Positions 36,397 through 44,964 of a stretch of 64,000 nucleotides of DNA are shown piece by piece (position 1 is the first letter of the stretch; each line of letters begins with the position of its first letter). Source of the DNA: Paenibacillus sp. AN1007 (GTDB taxonomy: Bacteria; Bacillota; Bacilli; Paenibacillales; Paenibacillaceae); assembly GCF_040702995.1 (NCBI RefSeq), contig NZ_CP159992.1, positions 2,629,501 to 2,693,500 on the forward strand, in the 5' to 3' direction. The notes below the pieces were generated by a model. It had not been told where the DNA came from. It saw nothing but the letters and a program-made list of their open reading frames with translations, and searched no databases. A program made the translations under genes and the position numbers.

Positions 36397-37311
36397 TTAT
36401 ACACGCTGAACGACCATTTCTCCTAATATTTGCTCGATCCGGTAGGTATCTTTTGGTAATTGTGAATGTACATAGGATTCCACATCGCCCGTATCAATGT
36501 CGTACAGCACCTCGATCTCTTTCGAGAAAAGAAGGTTCCCTTCTTGGAATGTGTGAGACAGGGCCGCGATCTTTTTGGGTTTGGGCGTCTCACCCAAAAT
36601 CTGCTGCAGTGCTTGAACGTACGTTTCCAGAGCACGAGCCCCTACCACCTTAATTCCCTGCTGCTCTTTATTCACGATAATAATAGAGGGGAATCCTCGA
36701 ACGCCAAGACGGGCAGTCATCTCAAAATCTTCTTCCAACAAATCCTGTGCAGCTTGCTGTGAGGATGCGTCCACGATTTCTTTACCATTCAGTCCGAGTT
36801 GGTTGACAAGTTCAATCAGCACTTCATCTTCTCCAATATTTTGATTCAATGCAAAGACGGCTTCTCGTGCTCGTCTCAGGAATGCCTGTTCCTTCCCAGG
36901 ATGCATACGCTGAATCACCTTGAATACCCGAGAAGGCGGATAGGAAGATTGAATCGGCTGATCATACCATAAGGACCCGTCAATCGGCATGCGTGAGTGC
37001 TCGCCTACTTCCCTCCAATGGCCGGCAACATCGGAAGGTTTCTGAATACCGTTTGCACCATCAGAGAATCCCTCCCAGCTTGCCAGCAATCCTCCCATTT
37101 TAATCTCTACGTTAAAGTAATGACCATACTCTTCAATAAAGCGATGCAGGACAGGCTCAAGTGCCCAGCAGTGCGAACAGATCGGGTCGGTTGCATAGTA
37201 CAGCGTAACTTTTTTCTCTTCCTGCTTTAGATCAATAACCTGCATCTCTTCTTCATCACTTATGCCGCATACACCCGTTTCCAGGTCACACATCATAGAT
37301 TCGTTACTCAT
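36397..37311 (-). CDS. DsbA-family protein, SpxH (YjbH)-like
   Basis: 304 residues. A thioredoxin fold with a CxxC site in DPICSHCWALEP (about residue 46) and a helical insertion. The same start (DPxCxxCWxLEP), the LGETPKP stretch and the KEIEVLYD end occur in SpxH (YjbH), the adaptor that feeds Spx to ClpXP. The N-terminus has an additional Cys pair (MCDLETGVCG). There is no signal peptide, so it is cytoplasmic. It is divergent from an HxlR regulator, which suggests control by thiol or electrophile stress. It could equally be a FrnE-type oxidoreductase. Confidence 0.85.
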   Translation of the reverse strand: MSNESMMCDLETGVCGISDEEEMQVIDLKQEEKKVTLYYATDPICSHCWALEPVLHRFIEEYGHYFNVEIKMGGLLASWEGFSDGANGIQKPSDVAGHWREVGEHSRMPIDGSLWYDQPIQSSYPPSRVFKVIQRMHPGKEQAFLRRAREAVFALNQNIGEDEVLIELVNQLGLNGKEIVDASSQQAAQDLLEEDFEMTARLGVRGFPSIIIVNKEQQGIKVVGARALETYVQALQQILGETPKPKKIAALSHTFQEGNLLFSKEIEVLYDIDTGDVESYVHSQLPKDTYRIEQILGEMVVQRV

Positions 37312-37362
37312 CGTTATCCCGCCTTTTTGATCTTATCGAATAGATTAGCTTTGTGTTAGTAT

Positions 37363-37381
37363 GATTATAATATCTATAATC
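37363..37381. promoter_or_regulatory. Palindrome between SpxH-like and HxlR genes
   Basis: GATTATA-ATATC-TATAATC is a perfect 7-base inverted repeat in the 134-base divergent promoter region. It is a candidate operator for the HxlR protein. Confidence 0.5.
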
Positions 37382-37445
37382 TTAAGAACAAGTACGATTC
37401 TTTTTCTGACTTAGTATCAAAAAGTATACTATTGGAGGTTTTCGT

Positions 37446-37787
37446 ATGAAATACGATTTTAATTTTGATCAGCTGTGTCCCGCGACGTATGCTTTTCAGG
37501 TGATTGGCGGGAAGTGGAATCTGCCGATTCTGGCCATTCTCAGTGAAGATGACAGCATTCGGTACAATGAGTTAAAAAGAAGACTGCCCGGAATTACGCC
37601 AACGATGTTAACGAACTGTTTGAAAGACCTGATTCAATACGGAATCGTTCATCGCGAGCAGTATAACGAAATACCGCCAAGAGTCGAATATTCGCTTACT
37701 CCATCCGGCAAAGAGCTGGTGCCTTTGATCGAATCCATGGTGTTATGGGGGGAGAAAAATATACAGCGAAGTTCAGAATCACTTTAG
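37446..37787 (+). CDS. HxlR-family transcriptional regulator
   Basis: 113 residues with the HxlR winged helix: CPATYAFQVIGGKWNLPIL, FNELKRRLPGITPTMLTN-type recognition region and a wing (EYSLTPSGKEL). The Cys is near the N-terminus (DQLCPATYAF), the position of the redox-sensing Cys in HypR/YodB-type sensors. It has TTGGAGG before the ATG. It is divergent from the SpxH-like gene and its end overlaps the convergent OYE gene by 9 bases. Confidence 0.92.
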   Translation: MKYDFNFDQLCPATYAFQVIGGKWNLPILAILSEDDSIRYNELKRRLPGITPTMLTNCLKDLIQYGIVHREQYNEIPPRVEYSLTPSGKELVPLIESMVLWGEKNIQRSSESL

Positions 37788-38834
37788 CACGGATAAATGT
37801 TTAGTGCTCTCATACACTGTTATCGGAAGTCCGGATCTCCATCTCTGTACCAGATCCGGATTGGCAATGAATGGCCGGCCAAAGGCTGCCAGATCAATTA
37901 CACCGTCATTGATTGCCTCCTCTGCCCTCTCCAGATCGAGATTCCCTACGCCGATAATCGTGTGCTCCCATTGTGAGCGAACCGCCTGATGAAAGTTGAG
38001 TCCATCCGACCAAACTTCAGCATAGCTTTCGGTTGAGGGGTGCAGTATCGTGATACCTGTTTCACGGAAAAGCTCCAGATAGGCGCGGATTGTCTCTGCC
38101 TTGGAAGTCCATGCATATGACGGATCGTCATCTTTTTTCTCGGAAAAGCGGATGATGATGCGATCTGTGCTGATTTCTTTTTTCACCGCGATAATGACCT
38201 CTTTCAAAAAGCGAAGTCTCCCCTGAAGGTTGCCCCCATACTCGTCATTTCGTATGTTCGTCCACTCATTTATAAATTGGTCCATCAGATAACCGTGGGC
38301 CGCGTGGAGCTCTATTCCGTCAAATCCCGCCAAAACTGCGCTGCGAGCAGCTAATTGGAAATGATAAACGACATCTTTGATCTCTTCAGTGGTCATCGTT
38401 TCAGGCATTTCGTAAGATTTGTGAAGTTTATGCACTTTTCCCTGTGCCTGGATGGATGAAGGAGCCTGCGGCCTCCTGCCGATCAGGTCCGAATGCGACA
38501 ATCTGCCCACATGCCATAACTGTGCGATAATCGTGCCGCCGTGCCTGTGCACAGCCTCCGTTACCTTTTTCCATGAAGCAGTCTGTGCCTCTGTATATAA
38601 TCCAGGTACCCCAAACGTTCCTTTACCCGAGAGCATGGGGGTAATGCCCTCGGTAATGATCAAACCGACGCCATCCTTGGCTCGTTGTTCGTAATATGCA
38701 CTAATTTCTTCCGTTACCGTTCCGTCTTCGTCCCGTGCAAAGCCCCTTGTCAGCGGAGCCATGACGATGCGGTTGCGAAGGTTCCACTGCCCCAGTGCTA
38801 CAGGTTTGAAAATGTTAAAAAATGAATTTGACAT
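37779..38834 (-). CDS. NADH:flavin oxidoreductase, Old Yellow Enzyme family
   Basis: 351 residues forming an FMN-binding TIM barrel. It begins FKPVALGQWNLRNRIVMAPLTRG, typical of OYE. The substrate-binding pair lies in ELHAAHGYLMDQF, and the FMN-phosphate region is near AAFGRPFIANPDLV. It reduces alpha,beta-unsaturated aldehydes, quinones or nitro compounds with NAD(P)H. The ATG at 38834 has AGAAGGA upstream; the open frame goes 18 codons further. A divergent LysR gene and a convergent HxlR gene frame it. Confidence 0.93.
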   Translation of the reverse strand: MSNSFFNIFKPVALGQWNLRNRIVMAPLTRGFARDEDGTVTEEISAYYEQRAKDGVGLIITEGITPMLSGKGTFGVPGLYTEAQTASWKKVTEAVHRHGGTIIAQLWHVGRLSHSDLIGRRPQAPSSIQAQGKVHKLHKSYEMPETMTTEEIKDVVYHFQLAARSAVLAGFDGIELHAAHGYLMDQFINEWTNIRNDEYGGNLQGRLRFLKEVIIAVKKEISTDRIIIRFSEKKDDDPSYAWTSKAETIRAYLELFRETGITILHPSTESYAEVWSDGLNFHQAVRSQWEHTIIGVGNLDLERAEEAINDGVIDLAAFGRPFIANPDLVQRWRSGLPITVYESTKHLSVLK

Positions 38835-39023
38835 GTCTTTTCCTTCTCTCTTTTTGAAATTAAGGATATTGTAGAACGGATAAGACATATCGTAAAATGA
38901 TTAGAATATATAGGAGTATCACTGTGAGTGATACCTCAGTTTGAAGGAAAATTGAAGATGGGATACTTCAATCTAGTCGGGGTTACTCTCTTATTGTCTA
39001 AATTTTATATTCAGGAGGCCATC

Positions 39024-39887
39024 ATGGAATTATCCGATATTGACATCATGCTCGCCGTTGGACGCACAGGCAAAATCTCACAAGCAGCCAAAGAGCTGAA
39101 CTATGCCCAGTCCAATGTCACGACACGTATCAAAAAACTGGAAGAAGAATATCAGGTCCAGCTGTTTGACCGCTCTGCCAAAGGTGTACAGCCTACAGAA
39201 AAAGGAAAGCAGTTCCTTGATTATGCTGCACGCCTTCGCAACCTGCTGTATGATCTGGAGCAGGAAATGACGGACCCGGAAGAACCATCAGGGACGTTAA
39301 GGATCGGAATTGTCGAAACGGCAGCATCACGGCGTTTTATCGAGATATTAAATGAGTACCAGATGACGTATCCAAACGTGTCGATCTCGCTGGTGAATGC
39401 TACCTCCCCCAAGGTGCTGCGGCATAAAATTCAGTCTTCTGAACTTGATGGTGCTTTTATTAGCGGGGCATGTGTCAAAGAAGGATTGAAGGTCGAATAC
39501 GAGATGCAGGATACGGTACACATCATCTCCAAACGAACGGAGACCCCGCTTGAAACATTTTGTCAACTTTCATGGGTTGTGTTTCCGCAGGGATGTCCGT
39601 ATCGTGAGATTACGGAGAAGTTTCTGGCGGAAGAAGGCCTATCGGCCAAAAACCTGATTGAAGTCAGTACTATGGAAAATCTGCTCGGCTGCGTAGAATC
39701 CGGGATTGCGGTTACGATCATGCCCTGCAGCGTTGTCCACAATCAACCTGAGGCATATACAGTGCATGATCTGTCTGATGTACTTACGCCAACCGCCACC
39801 ACTTTTGTGCGGGGTGAGAACCGATATGCCAGCAGCGCCCTGCGTCAGTTCATAAAGCTGCTAAACGAGAAGTGTATGACCTTCTGA
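39024..39887 (+). CDS. LysR-family regulator
   Basis: 287 residues: an HTH (DIDIMLAVGRTGKISQAAKE, LNYAQSNVTTRIKKLEEEY) and an effector domain. It has AGGAGG five bases before the ATG at 39024; the open frame starts 32 codons earlier without a ribosome site. It is divergent from the Old Yellow Enzyme gene and the likely regulator of it. Confidence 0.92.
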   Translation: MELSDIDIMLAVGRTGKISQAAKELNYAQSNVTTRIKKLEEEYQVQLFDRSAKGVQPTEKGKQFLDYAARLRNLLYDLEQEMTDPEEPSGTLRIGIVETAASRRFIEILNEYQMTYPNVSISLVNATSPKVLRHKIQSSELDGAFISGACVKEGLKVEYEMQDTVHIISKRTETPLETFCQLSWVVFPQGCPYREITEKFLAEEGLSAKNLIEVSTMENLLGCVESGIAVTIMPCSVVHNQPEAYTVHDLSDVLTPTATTFVRGENRYASSALRQFIKLLNEKCMTF

Positions 39888-39933
39888 ACGTTCTTACGAA
39901 AAGTGAGCTCGGCGTTTGGTGAATGTCTTTTAC

Positions 39934-40236
39934 TTATAATTGTTTCGCCATTTGTGCACATTTTTTTAAAGCCCATATGTAATGATCTGCCGTGTTAGCC
40001 GCAAAGTAACTATACAGATTGCTTGTTTTGACCCATTTATAATGCTTTTTAGCCATGATCTCTTCTTGGGTATGCTGCTGTATGAGTGACATGACTCGTT
40101 CGTGGCTCAGTTCCAGTTTACGAATGGCTCCTCTTGGGAAAATAGTCTTATACCTCTTCCTTTTGGATATTCCAAAAAGAGAGCTGCCGTCTGGCTGCTC
40201 TCTCCGAATGCTGCATCTTGTTTCTCTGCTGCTCAT
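39934..40236 (-). CDS. Hypothetical protein
   Basis: 100 residues, basic (RKRYKTIFPRGAIRKLELSHER) with a C-terminal helical part (TADHYIWALKKCAQMAKQL). I recognise no domain. It has an ATG but only a weak ribosome site (GTGG), and it lies between a LysR gene and the anti-sigma gene, with a 64-base gap to the latter. It may be a real small gene at the end of the sigma operon or a chance frame. Confidence 0.4.
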   Translation of the reverse strand: MSSRETRCSIRREQPDGSSLFGISKRKRYKTIFPRGAIRKLELSHERVMSLIQQHTQEEIMAKKHYKWVKTSNLYSYFAANTADHYIWALKKCAQMAKQL

Positions 40237-40300
40237 TTTTGCATATCCACGATCTCAATCTACTCATTAGAGAAGCTCTTCTTACGCCCTCCAGTTATGC

Positions 40301-41326
40301 TTATTTGCTTAAGCTGTTCCATAATTGCTGAAATACCCTCTGATCTACTTTGAAAAATACGGGAGCATAGCCGTAACGTACCATGCTTTCCTCTCCGAAC
40401 AGGACAAGTTGAACCCTGGTTTTATCCTCAAGAGTCAAATAGAGTATTTTGCGGTTATCATCCCCATAGAGACGTTCCTGCAGTTCAGGACTGGCCGCTG
40501 CGGGAGCTGCTAAAAATAACTGCTCGATAAAGCTGCTCAGTGAGCCGTCGACTGAAAGTTTCTGCAGCTGACCGAGCCCGTTATTCCAGCTATCAAAGCT
40601 CTCCCACTGCGCCGCAATCACCTGATCCTTAATGTTAAGCTTGCCAATGAGAGCGGAAAGGCCGCTGACCGATATACCATTTGTTTTATCAAAAAATTGA
40701 GCGTATCCTTGACCGTCTACTTCGATATAGGACATAATCCGAAAATCCGAATTGTATCCTTTCACGGTATAGATATCTGCCTTACCAATAGTCGAGGCCA
40801 ACTCCTTGTAGTCATCCTGACTGCTCAGCTCATGGATGCCACCAGAGGTTTTGCCCAGTCTCTTGCCTCGCAGCGCCAAGGCATCTGCACCTTCCACCGT
40901 AGTCGCAGATTCGGTATAGACGTTTCCATGATAAACGACCAATCCAATCATGTCTGCCTTAACATTCTGGTTATCTCCACTGGGCAGCTCAATCTTCGGA
41001 ATCTCTACAGGAACTATGTTTGAATTCTCGGTCTTGATCGCAGTGTATCCTCTGGTAACCTGATCCTTGTCCATTAATGCAGCATTTGACGCTATCTCTT
41101 TTGCAGGCGAAATCGTTCCACCCCACTGCTGCCAAACGGTTGGTACGGCAAGCCCGATGCTTGCTGCTGCGACAACGCCTGCTGCTATGTACAGTGACTT
41201 ACGAGCACGCTTTGTTGTGGGGTGCTGGGCTTTCACATTCTGTTCGATTCTTTTTTTCATCTGATGATCTGTTTTCAACTGATCCACCGCTTTCTTATAT
41301 CGCTGTTTGAATTCCTGCTCATTCAT
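40301..41326 (-). CDS. Membrane-anchored anti-sigma factor-like protein
   Basis: 341 residues: a cytoplasmic N-terminus of ~40 residues (basic, helical), a single membrane helix (SLYIAAGVVAAASIGLAV, about 43-62), then a ~270-residue extracytoplasmic domain without a known family. Topology and position directly after an ECF sigma gene, with a 4-base ATGA overlap, indicate an anti-sigma factor that binds the sigma at the membrane and releases it on a signal outside. No zinc HxxxCxxC motif is present, so it is not a ZAS-type anti-sigma. The role is inferred from context. Confidence 0.8.
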   Translation of the reverse strand: MNEQEFKQRYKKAVDQLKTDHQMKKRIEQNVKAQHPTTKRARKSLYIAAGVVAAASIGLAVPTVWQQWGGTISPAKEIASNAALMDKDQVTRGYTAIKTENSNIVPVEIPKIELPSGDNQNVKADMIGLVVYHGNVYTESATTVEGADALALRGKRLGKTSGGIHELSSQDDYKELASTIGKADIYTVKGYNSDFRIMSYIEVDGQGYAQFFDKTNGISVSGLSALIGKLNIKDQVIAAQWESFDSWNNGLGQLQKLSVDGSLSSFIEQLFLAAPAAASPELQERLYGDDNRKILYLTLEDKTRVQLVLFGEESMVRYGYAPVFFKVDQRVFQQLWNSLSK

Positions 41327-41817
41327 GGCTGTTCCTCCCCTTCAAGCTCCAGTTTTAACAGTTGTCTCCCCCGCTGTAACCTCATCTTTACTGCCGATTC
41401 ACTAATCTCTAAAATCTTGCTGATGTCCCGGACTGCATAATCTTCGTAATAATAGAGATGAACAACCGATCTATATTTCACGGGTAGAGACAGCACCAGT
41501 TCGATCAAAGCCTGATCCTCAGGATCATTCGTGATCACTAGTTCTGAAGCTTCCAGTTTGACTTCCCGCTTACGCCAGCCTCTACGGAGTAAGGATTTGC
41601 AATGATTAGTCGTTACTCGAATTAACCATGCTTTTTGATGTTCAGCATCATGAAATGCTGGCGCCTTTTCCATGAATTTAATGAACGTATCCTGAGTGGC
41701 TTCTTCCGCGTCTTCCCGTCTGCCGAGGTGCACCATTGCAATCCGGAACAGCGTATCCGCATATGTCTCATAGATACTCATGACCTGATTGCTCTTCTGG
41801 GATATGGACTGCTGCAT
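41323..41817 (-). CDS. ECF-type RNA polymerase sigma factor
   Basis: 164 residues: region 2 (YADTLFRIAMVHLGRREDAEEATQDTFIKFMEK) and region 4 (LPVKYRSVVHLYYYEDYAVRDIS, ILEISESAVKMRLQRGRQLL; each shown in part), with a short linker. The start is taken at 41817; an ATG 13 codons later is a possible alternative. It is co-transcribed with its anti-sigma gene, and a possible self-recognised promoter lies 40-70 bases upstream. Confidence 0.92.
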   Translation of the reverse strand: MQQSISQKSNQVMSIYETYADTLFRIAMVHLGRREDAEEATQDTFIKFMEKAPAFHDAEHQKAWLIRVTTNHCKSLLRRGWRKREVKLEASELVITNDPEDQALIELVLSLPVKYRSVVHLYYYEDYAVRDISKILEISESAVKMRLQRGRQLLKLELEGEEQP

Positions 41818-41858
41818 AGGATGTTTTTGCCCCCCTTTATACTCTGAACACTCTTACG

Positions 41859-41886
41859 GACGACATTTGGTCACATTTTGTTTTCA
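41859..41886 (-). promoter_or_regulatory. Possible ECF promoter of the sigma operon
   Basis: On the minus strand TGAAAAC and CGTC are separated by 17 bases, which is the general form of Bacillus ECF promoters (TGAAAC-N16-CGT). It lies about 42 bases before the sigma start. Confidence 0.4.
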
Positions 41887-42041
41887 ACTTTTTTCGGCCG
41901 GATCGAAAAGAACACAAAAAAAGGCTATCTCTCTGACAATGCACCGCGTAGGGTACATACCATTGAAACAGCCTTCCTTTTTCTATATAGATGATGTTAA
42001 GCGAAATTCACTTATAAATTGAACCCATACAGCTGTCAACT

Positions 42042-42207
42042 TAGGGCGTGTCTTGAAACCCGCTGAAGTGCATCTTTTATGCCCTTTTTGCCCCCTGCTG
42101 CGTCACTTTCCCTTGACGTGCGCCAGCACGCCTGCGATAAACTTTCTGGCATGGAACAGAAATTCGGCAAAATTTTGGCTTCCTTCAGCGTTTTCAGACA
42201 CCCCCTA
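42042..42207. mobile_element. MITE (166 bp) ending in the stop codon of the CE4 gene
   Basis: Ends TAGGGCGTGTCTTGAAACCC-GCTGAAG and, on the other strand, TAGGGGGTGTCTGAAAACGCTGAAG form imperfect terminal inverted repeats of ~26 bases. A TA dinucleotide flanks both ends. The interior has no transposase; a 66-codon frame on the minus strand is not credible. The last bases supply the TA of the CE4 TAG stop, so insertion was exactly at the stop. It is probably a non-autonomous DNA element moved by a transposase elsewhere in the genome. Confidence 0.7.
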
Positions 42208-43269
42208 GTGAATTTCCAAATAATCCAGATATGCATCCCATGTGCCGTCGTCAGCGGTTACAATCAATTCAATCACCTGATTTCCGGTTCCATGACTGAT
42301 GTTATTCAGCGTATAAACGGCGGGGCTGCTGCCTCCATAATAAAACGTGCCTTTGGTCTGCCCGCCAATCCTCAGATCTACCCGCGCCATATTGGCATTG
42401 TTGGATGCCCCCCTGAGCGAGAATGAATGCGTTCCGGTTGAGAAGTTATGTGTAGTCCGCACGGCATCGTTATTAGCATACAGGACAACTCCGTTGAACG
42501 GAGAGCTGATGTTACCGGTATACTGACCGCTTTTGGTCATATTCTCCGTTTCGATTCTCACCGCAGCTGCAGGAGGATTGTTGGTGCCGCCATCCGGTGC
42601 AACAGCTCGTCCGGTAGATGACGAGATCATGCCCGCACAGAGGCCGCGGCTTTTCAGGTTTTGAGCAATCTGAGGAATGGCCTGAAGTGTCGTTTGGTAC
42701 TGATCATGCATCAAAATGACGTCACCGCTTGCCATGCGATTTACTGCCGCCACAATCTGGGAGGCATTCGCACCGTTCCAATCCTGTGAATCGACGTTCC
42801 ATAATACTTCTCTCAAACCGTTCTGGCTGATCACCGATTTCAATGTTCCGTTCGTAGCACCATACGGCGGTCTGAAAAGCGATGGCGAAGAGCCTGTAAT
42901 GGAACGAATCGTCTGCTGGGTACGTGTAATCTCGGATGCCATCTGTGTTGTATTCAGCTTGGTCATATCCGGGTGGGTATAGGAATGGTTGCCAATCCAC
43001 ATCCCCGCCGACACCTGCGCACGAACAAGTGCCTGATTGTTTTGCGAGTTTTGTCCGGTATTAAACATGGTGGCACGCAGGCCTGACTGCTTTAAGGCAT
43101 TAAGAATATTGTTTGTATTGTTCGAAGGACCATCATCAAAGGTCAGAGCCACATATCCGTTGGGACAGCCGGCATCAGCCGCACCGACGGAAGGCATCGG
43201 TGGAATGAAAAATAAAGAGCTCATAAGTGCAGCAGACATGGCGGCTTTGATTAATTTGGATTTAAACAT
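42205..43269 (-). CDS. Secreted CE4 polysaccharide deacetylase with CBM36
   Basis: 354 residues. A signal peptide (~1-30, SKLIKAAMSAALMSSLFF) precedes a CE4 NodB domain: ALTFDDGPSNNT with the catalytic and metal Asp, NHSYTHPDM with the metal His, RPPYG and LMHD. After a short Pro/Asn linker, residues ~235-354 are a CBM36 domain (ETENMTKSGQYTGN, then DGTWDAYLDYLEI), a calcium-dependent xylan binder known from Paenibacillus polymyxa. Together they indicate an extracellular acetylxylan esterase. A near-consensus cre box lies upstream. The natural end of the CBM is intact, so the MITE at the stop has not truncated it. Confidence 0.93.
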   Translation of the reverse strand: MFKSKLIKAAMSAALMSSLFFIPPMPSVGAADAGCPNGYVALTFDDGPSNNTNNILNALKQSGLRATMFNTGQNSQNNQALVRAQVSAGMWIGNHSYTHPDMTKLNTTQMASEITRTQQTIRSITGSSPSLFRPPYGATNGTLKSVISQNGLREVLWNVDSQDWNGANASQIVAAVNRMASGDVILMHDQYQTTLQAIPQIAQNLKSRGLCAGMISSSTGRAVAPDGGTNNPPAAAVRIETENMTKSGQYTGNISSPFNGVVLYANNDAVRTTHNFSTGTHSFSLRGASNNANMARVDLRIGGQTKGTFYYGGSSPAVYTLNNISHGTGNQVIELIVTADDGTWDAYLDYLEIH

Positions 43270-43379
43270 GAATACACCTCCAGAGATTGGTTGACATAAT
43301 ATTTATTTTGTGTAAGTAAAATATGCTCAGTGGTTATCCTGTCCTATTCCTCCTTTCTTCACCTCGACACAGGCTAAAT

Positions 43380-43393
43380 ATAAAGCGCTTACA
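43380..43393 (-). promoter_or_regulatory. cre (CcpA) site upstream of the CE4 gene
   Basis: The minus strand reads TGTAAGCGCTTTAT, which matches the cre consensus TGWAANCGNTNWCA at nearly all positions. It would repress the xylan enzyme when glucose is present. The rest of the gap 43270-43689 shows no gene. Confidence 0.65.
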
Positions 43394-43689
43394 AAAGTAA
43401 ATAAAAAAAATTTCTCTCTCGCTGTAATCTATTCTTTCGGGTTGAATCTAGTATAAACGATGATTATATTGAAGTAAATTCAAATTATTACAATATATCC
43501 TATTTAACTTCGAGAAGCACACTTTCCAGCTTGATTTTAAAGAAAAGAAACTCCTTCAAGCAAGGACTTTGTCTTTGTAGATGACTTGGCCCTGCATGAA
43601 GGAGAAGGTATTGCTGTACAACGTTATTATGCTGCGCATTTATTTATAATTGTGCTCATTTCATGTATACAAGCACAGCCGTCAAGCAT

Positions 43690-44964
43690 CTATTTGTTAA
43701 ACGTCACTTTTTCCTTGCTGCCGTCCATAATAACAGATGTATCGCGCGGTTTTGTTTCCGCAATTTTACGCCCATTTCTGAACGAATACAGTACCGCTGC
43801 CTGCTTGCGAACCGCTTCGTATTCGTTCTCTGCTTCCATAACGATGAAGTTGGCTGGTTTGCCTTCTTCAACACCGTAACGGTCCTCAATGTGCAGCGTT
43901 TTGGCACTATTTTTCGTAATCAGGTCAATGGAATTCACAATCTGGTCGTACCCGAGCAGCTGGGAAGCGTGAATGCCCATGTGAAGCACCTGCATCATAT
44001 TTCCTGTACCGAGCGGATACCATGGATCGAAAATATCATCATGTCCAAAGCAGACGTTCAGGCCCGCTTCCTGCAGCTCCTTCACCCGAGTCAGTCCTCT
44101 TCTCTTCGGATACGTGTCAAAGCGTCCCTGCAGATGAATGTTCACCAGCGGATTGGATACAAAGTTCAGATTGGCCATCTTCAACAGACGGAACAGCTTG
44201 TACGTATATGCATCGTTGTATGAACCCATTGCAGTGGTGTGACTTGCTGTGGTACGTGAGCCCAGACCGCGTTCATACGCTTCCTTCGCAACCACTTCGA
44301 TGAAGCGGGACTGCTCATCATCAATTTCATCACAGTGAATATCGATAAGACGGTCATATTTTTCAGCCAGGTCAAAGGCCACTTTCATCGAATCCACCCC
44401 GTACTCACGGGTAAACTCAAAATGCGGGATACCGCCTACAACGTCTACGCCCATTTTGAGTGATTCTTCCAGCAGCTCCGCACCATTTGGATAAGAATGA
44501 ATGCCTTCCTGAGGAAAAGCAACCAGTTGAATGTCAATGTAAGGAGCCAGTTCCTCCTTCACTTCAAGCATCGCTTTAACGGCGATCAGACTTGGATCTG
44601 TCACGTCCACATGGGTTCTCACATGCTGAATACCCTGCGCCATCTGCCATTTCAAAGCCGTTTTGGAGCGTGTTTTAACATCTTCGTGGGTCAAGAATGC
44701 TTTACGCTCCGACCAGCGCTGGATGCCTTCAAACAATGTACCGCTCAGATTCCATTCTGGCTCCCCTGCTGTCAGGGTTGTATCCAGATGAATATGTGGT
44801 TCAATGAACGGCGGAAGCACGAGTGCTCCGTTTACATCCAGCGTCTCTTCGTTTGCACCAACATCTGATTGTTGATCCTGCGTAACCTGTTCGAATTTCC
44901 CGTCTCTGATGATAATATTCCACAAGCCCTCTTTACCCCGCAATTTTGCGTTCTGTATAATCAT
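43690..44964 (-). CDS. codA: Cytosine deaminase
   Basis: 424 residues of the amidohydrolase fold that convert cytosine to uracil and ammonia. The metal His pair is in [14 protein letters not shown]; another His is in [14 protein letters not shown] with the catalytic Glu, and the Asp is in [16 protein letters not shown], all typical for CodA. The ATG has AAAGGGG upstream and lies 32 bases inside the end of codB, so the genes are coupled. It is the last gene of the codBA operon, controlled by the PyrR attenuator upstream. Confidence 0.95.
   Translation of the reverse strand: MIIQNAKLRGKEGLWNIIIRDGKFEQVTQDQQSDVGANEETLDVNGALVLPPFIEPHIHLDTTLTAGEPEWNLSGTLFEGIQRWSERKAFLTHEDVKTRSKTALKWQMAQGIQHVRTHVDVTDPSLIAVKAMLEVKEELAPYIDIQLVAFPQEGIHSYPNGAELLEESLKMGVDVVGGIPHFEFTREYGVDSMKVAFDLAEKYDRLIDIHCDEIDDEQSRFIEVVAKEAYERGLGSRTTASHTTAMGSYNDAYTYKLFRLLKMANLNFVSNPLVNIHLQGRFDTYPKRRGLTRVKELQEAGLNVCFGHDDIFDPWYPLGTGNMMQVLHMGIHASQLLGYDQIVNSIDLITKNSAKTLHIEDRYGVEEGKPANFIVMEAENEYEAVRKQAAVLYSFRNGRKIAETKPRDTSVIMDGSKEKVTFNK

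Noticed and set aside
42036..42236. 66-codon open frame on the minus strand over the MITE
   Set aside because: It starts inside the CE4 gene in another frame and crosses the terminal repeats; no transposase motif.
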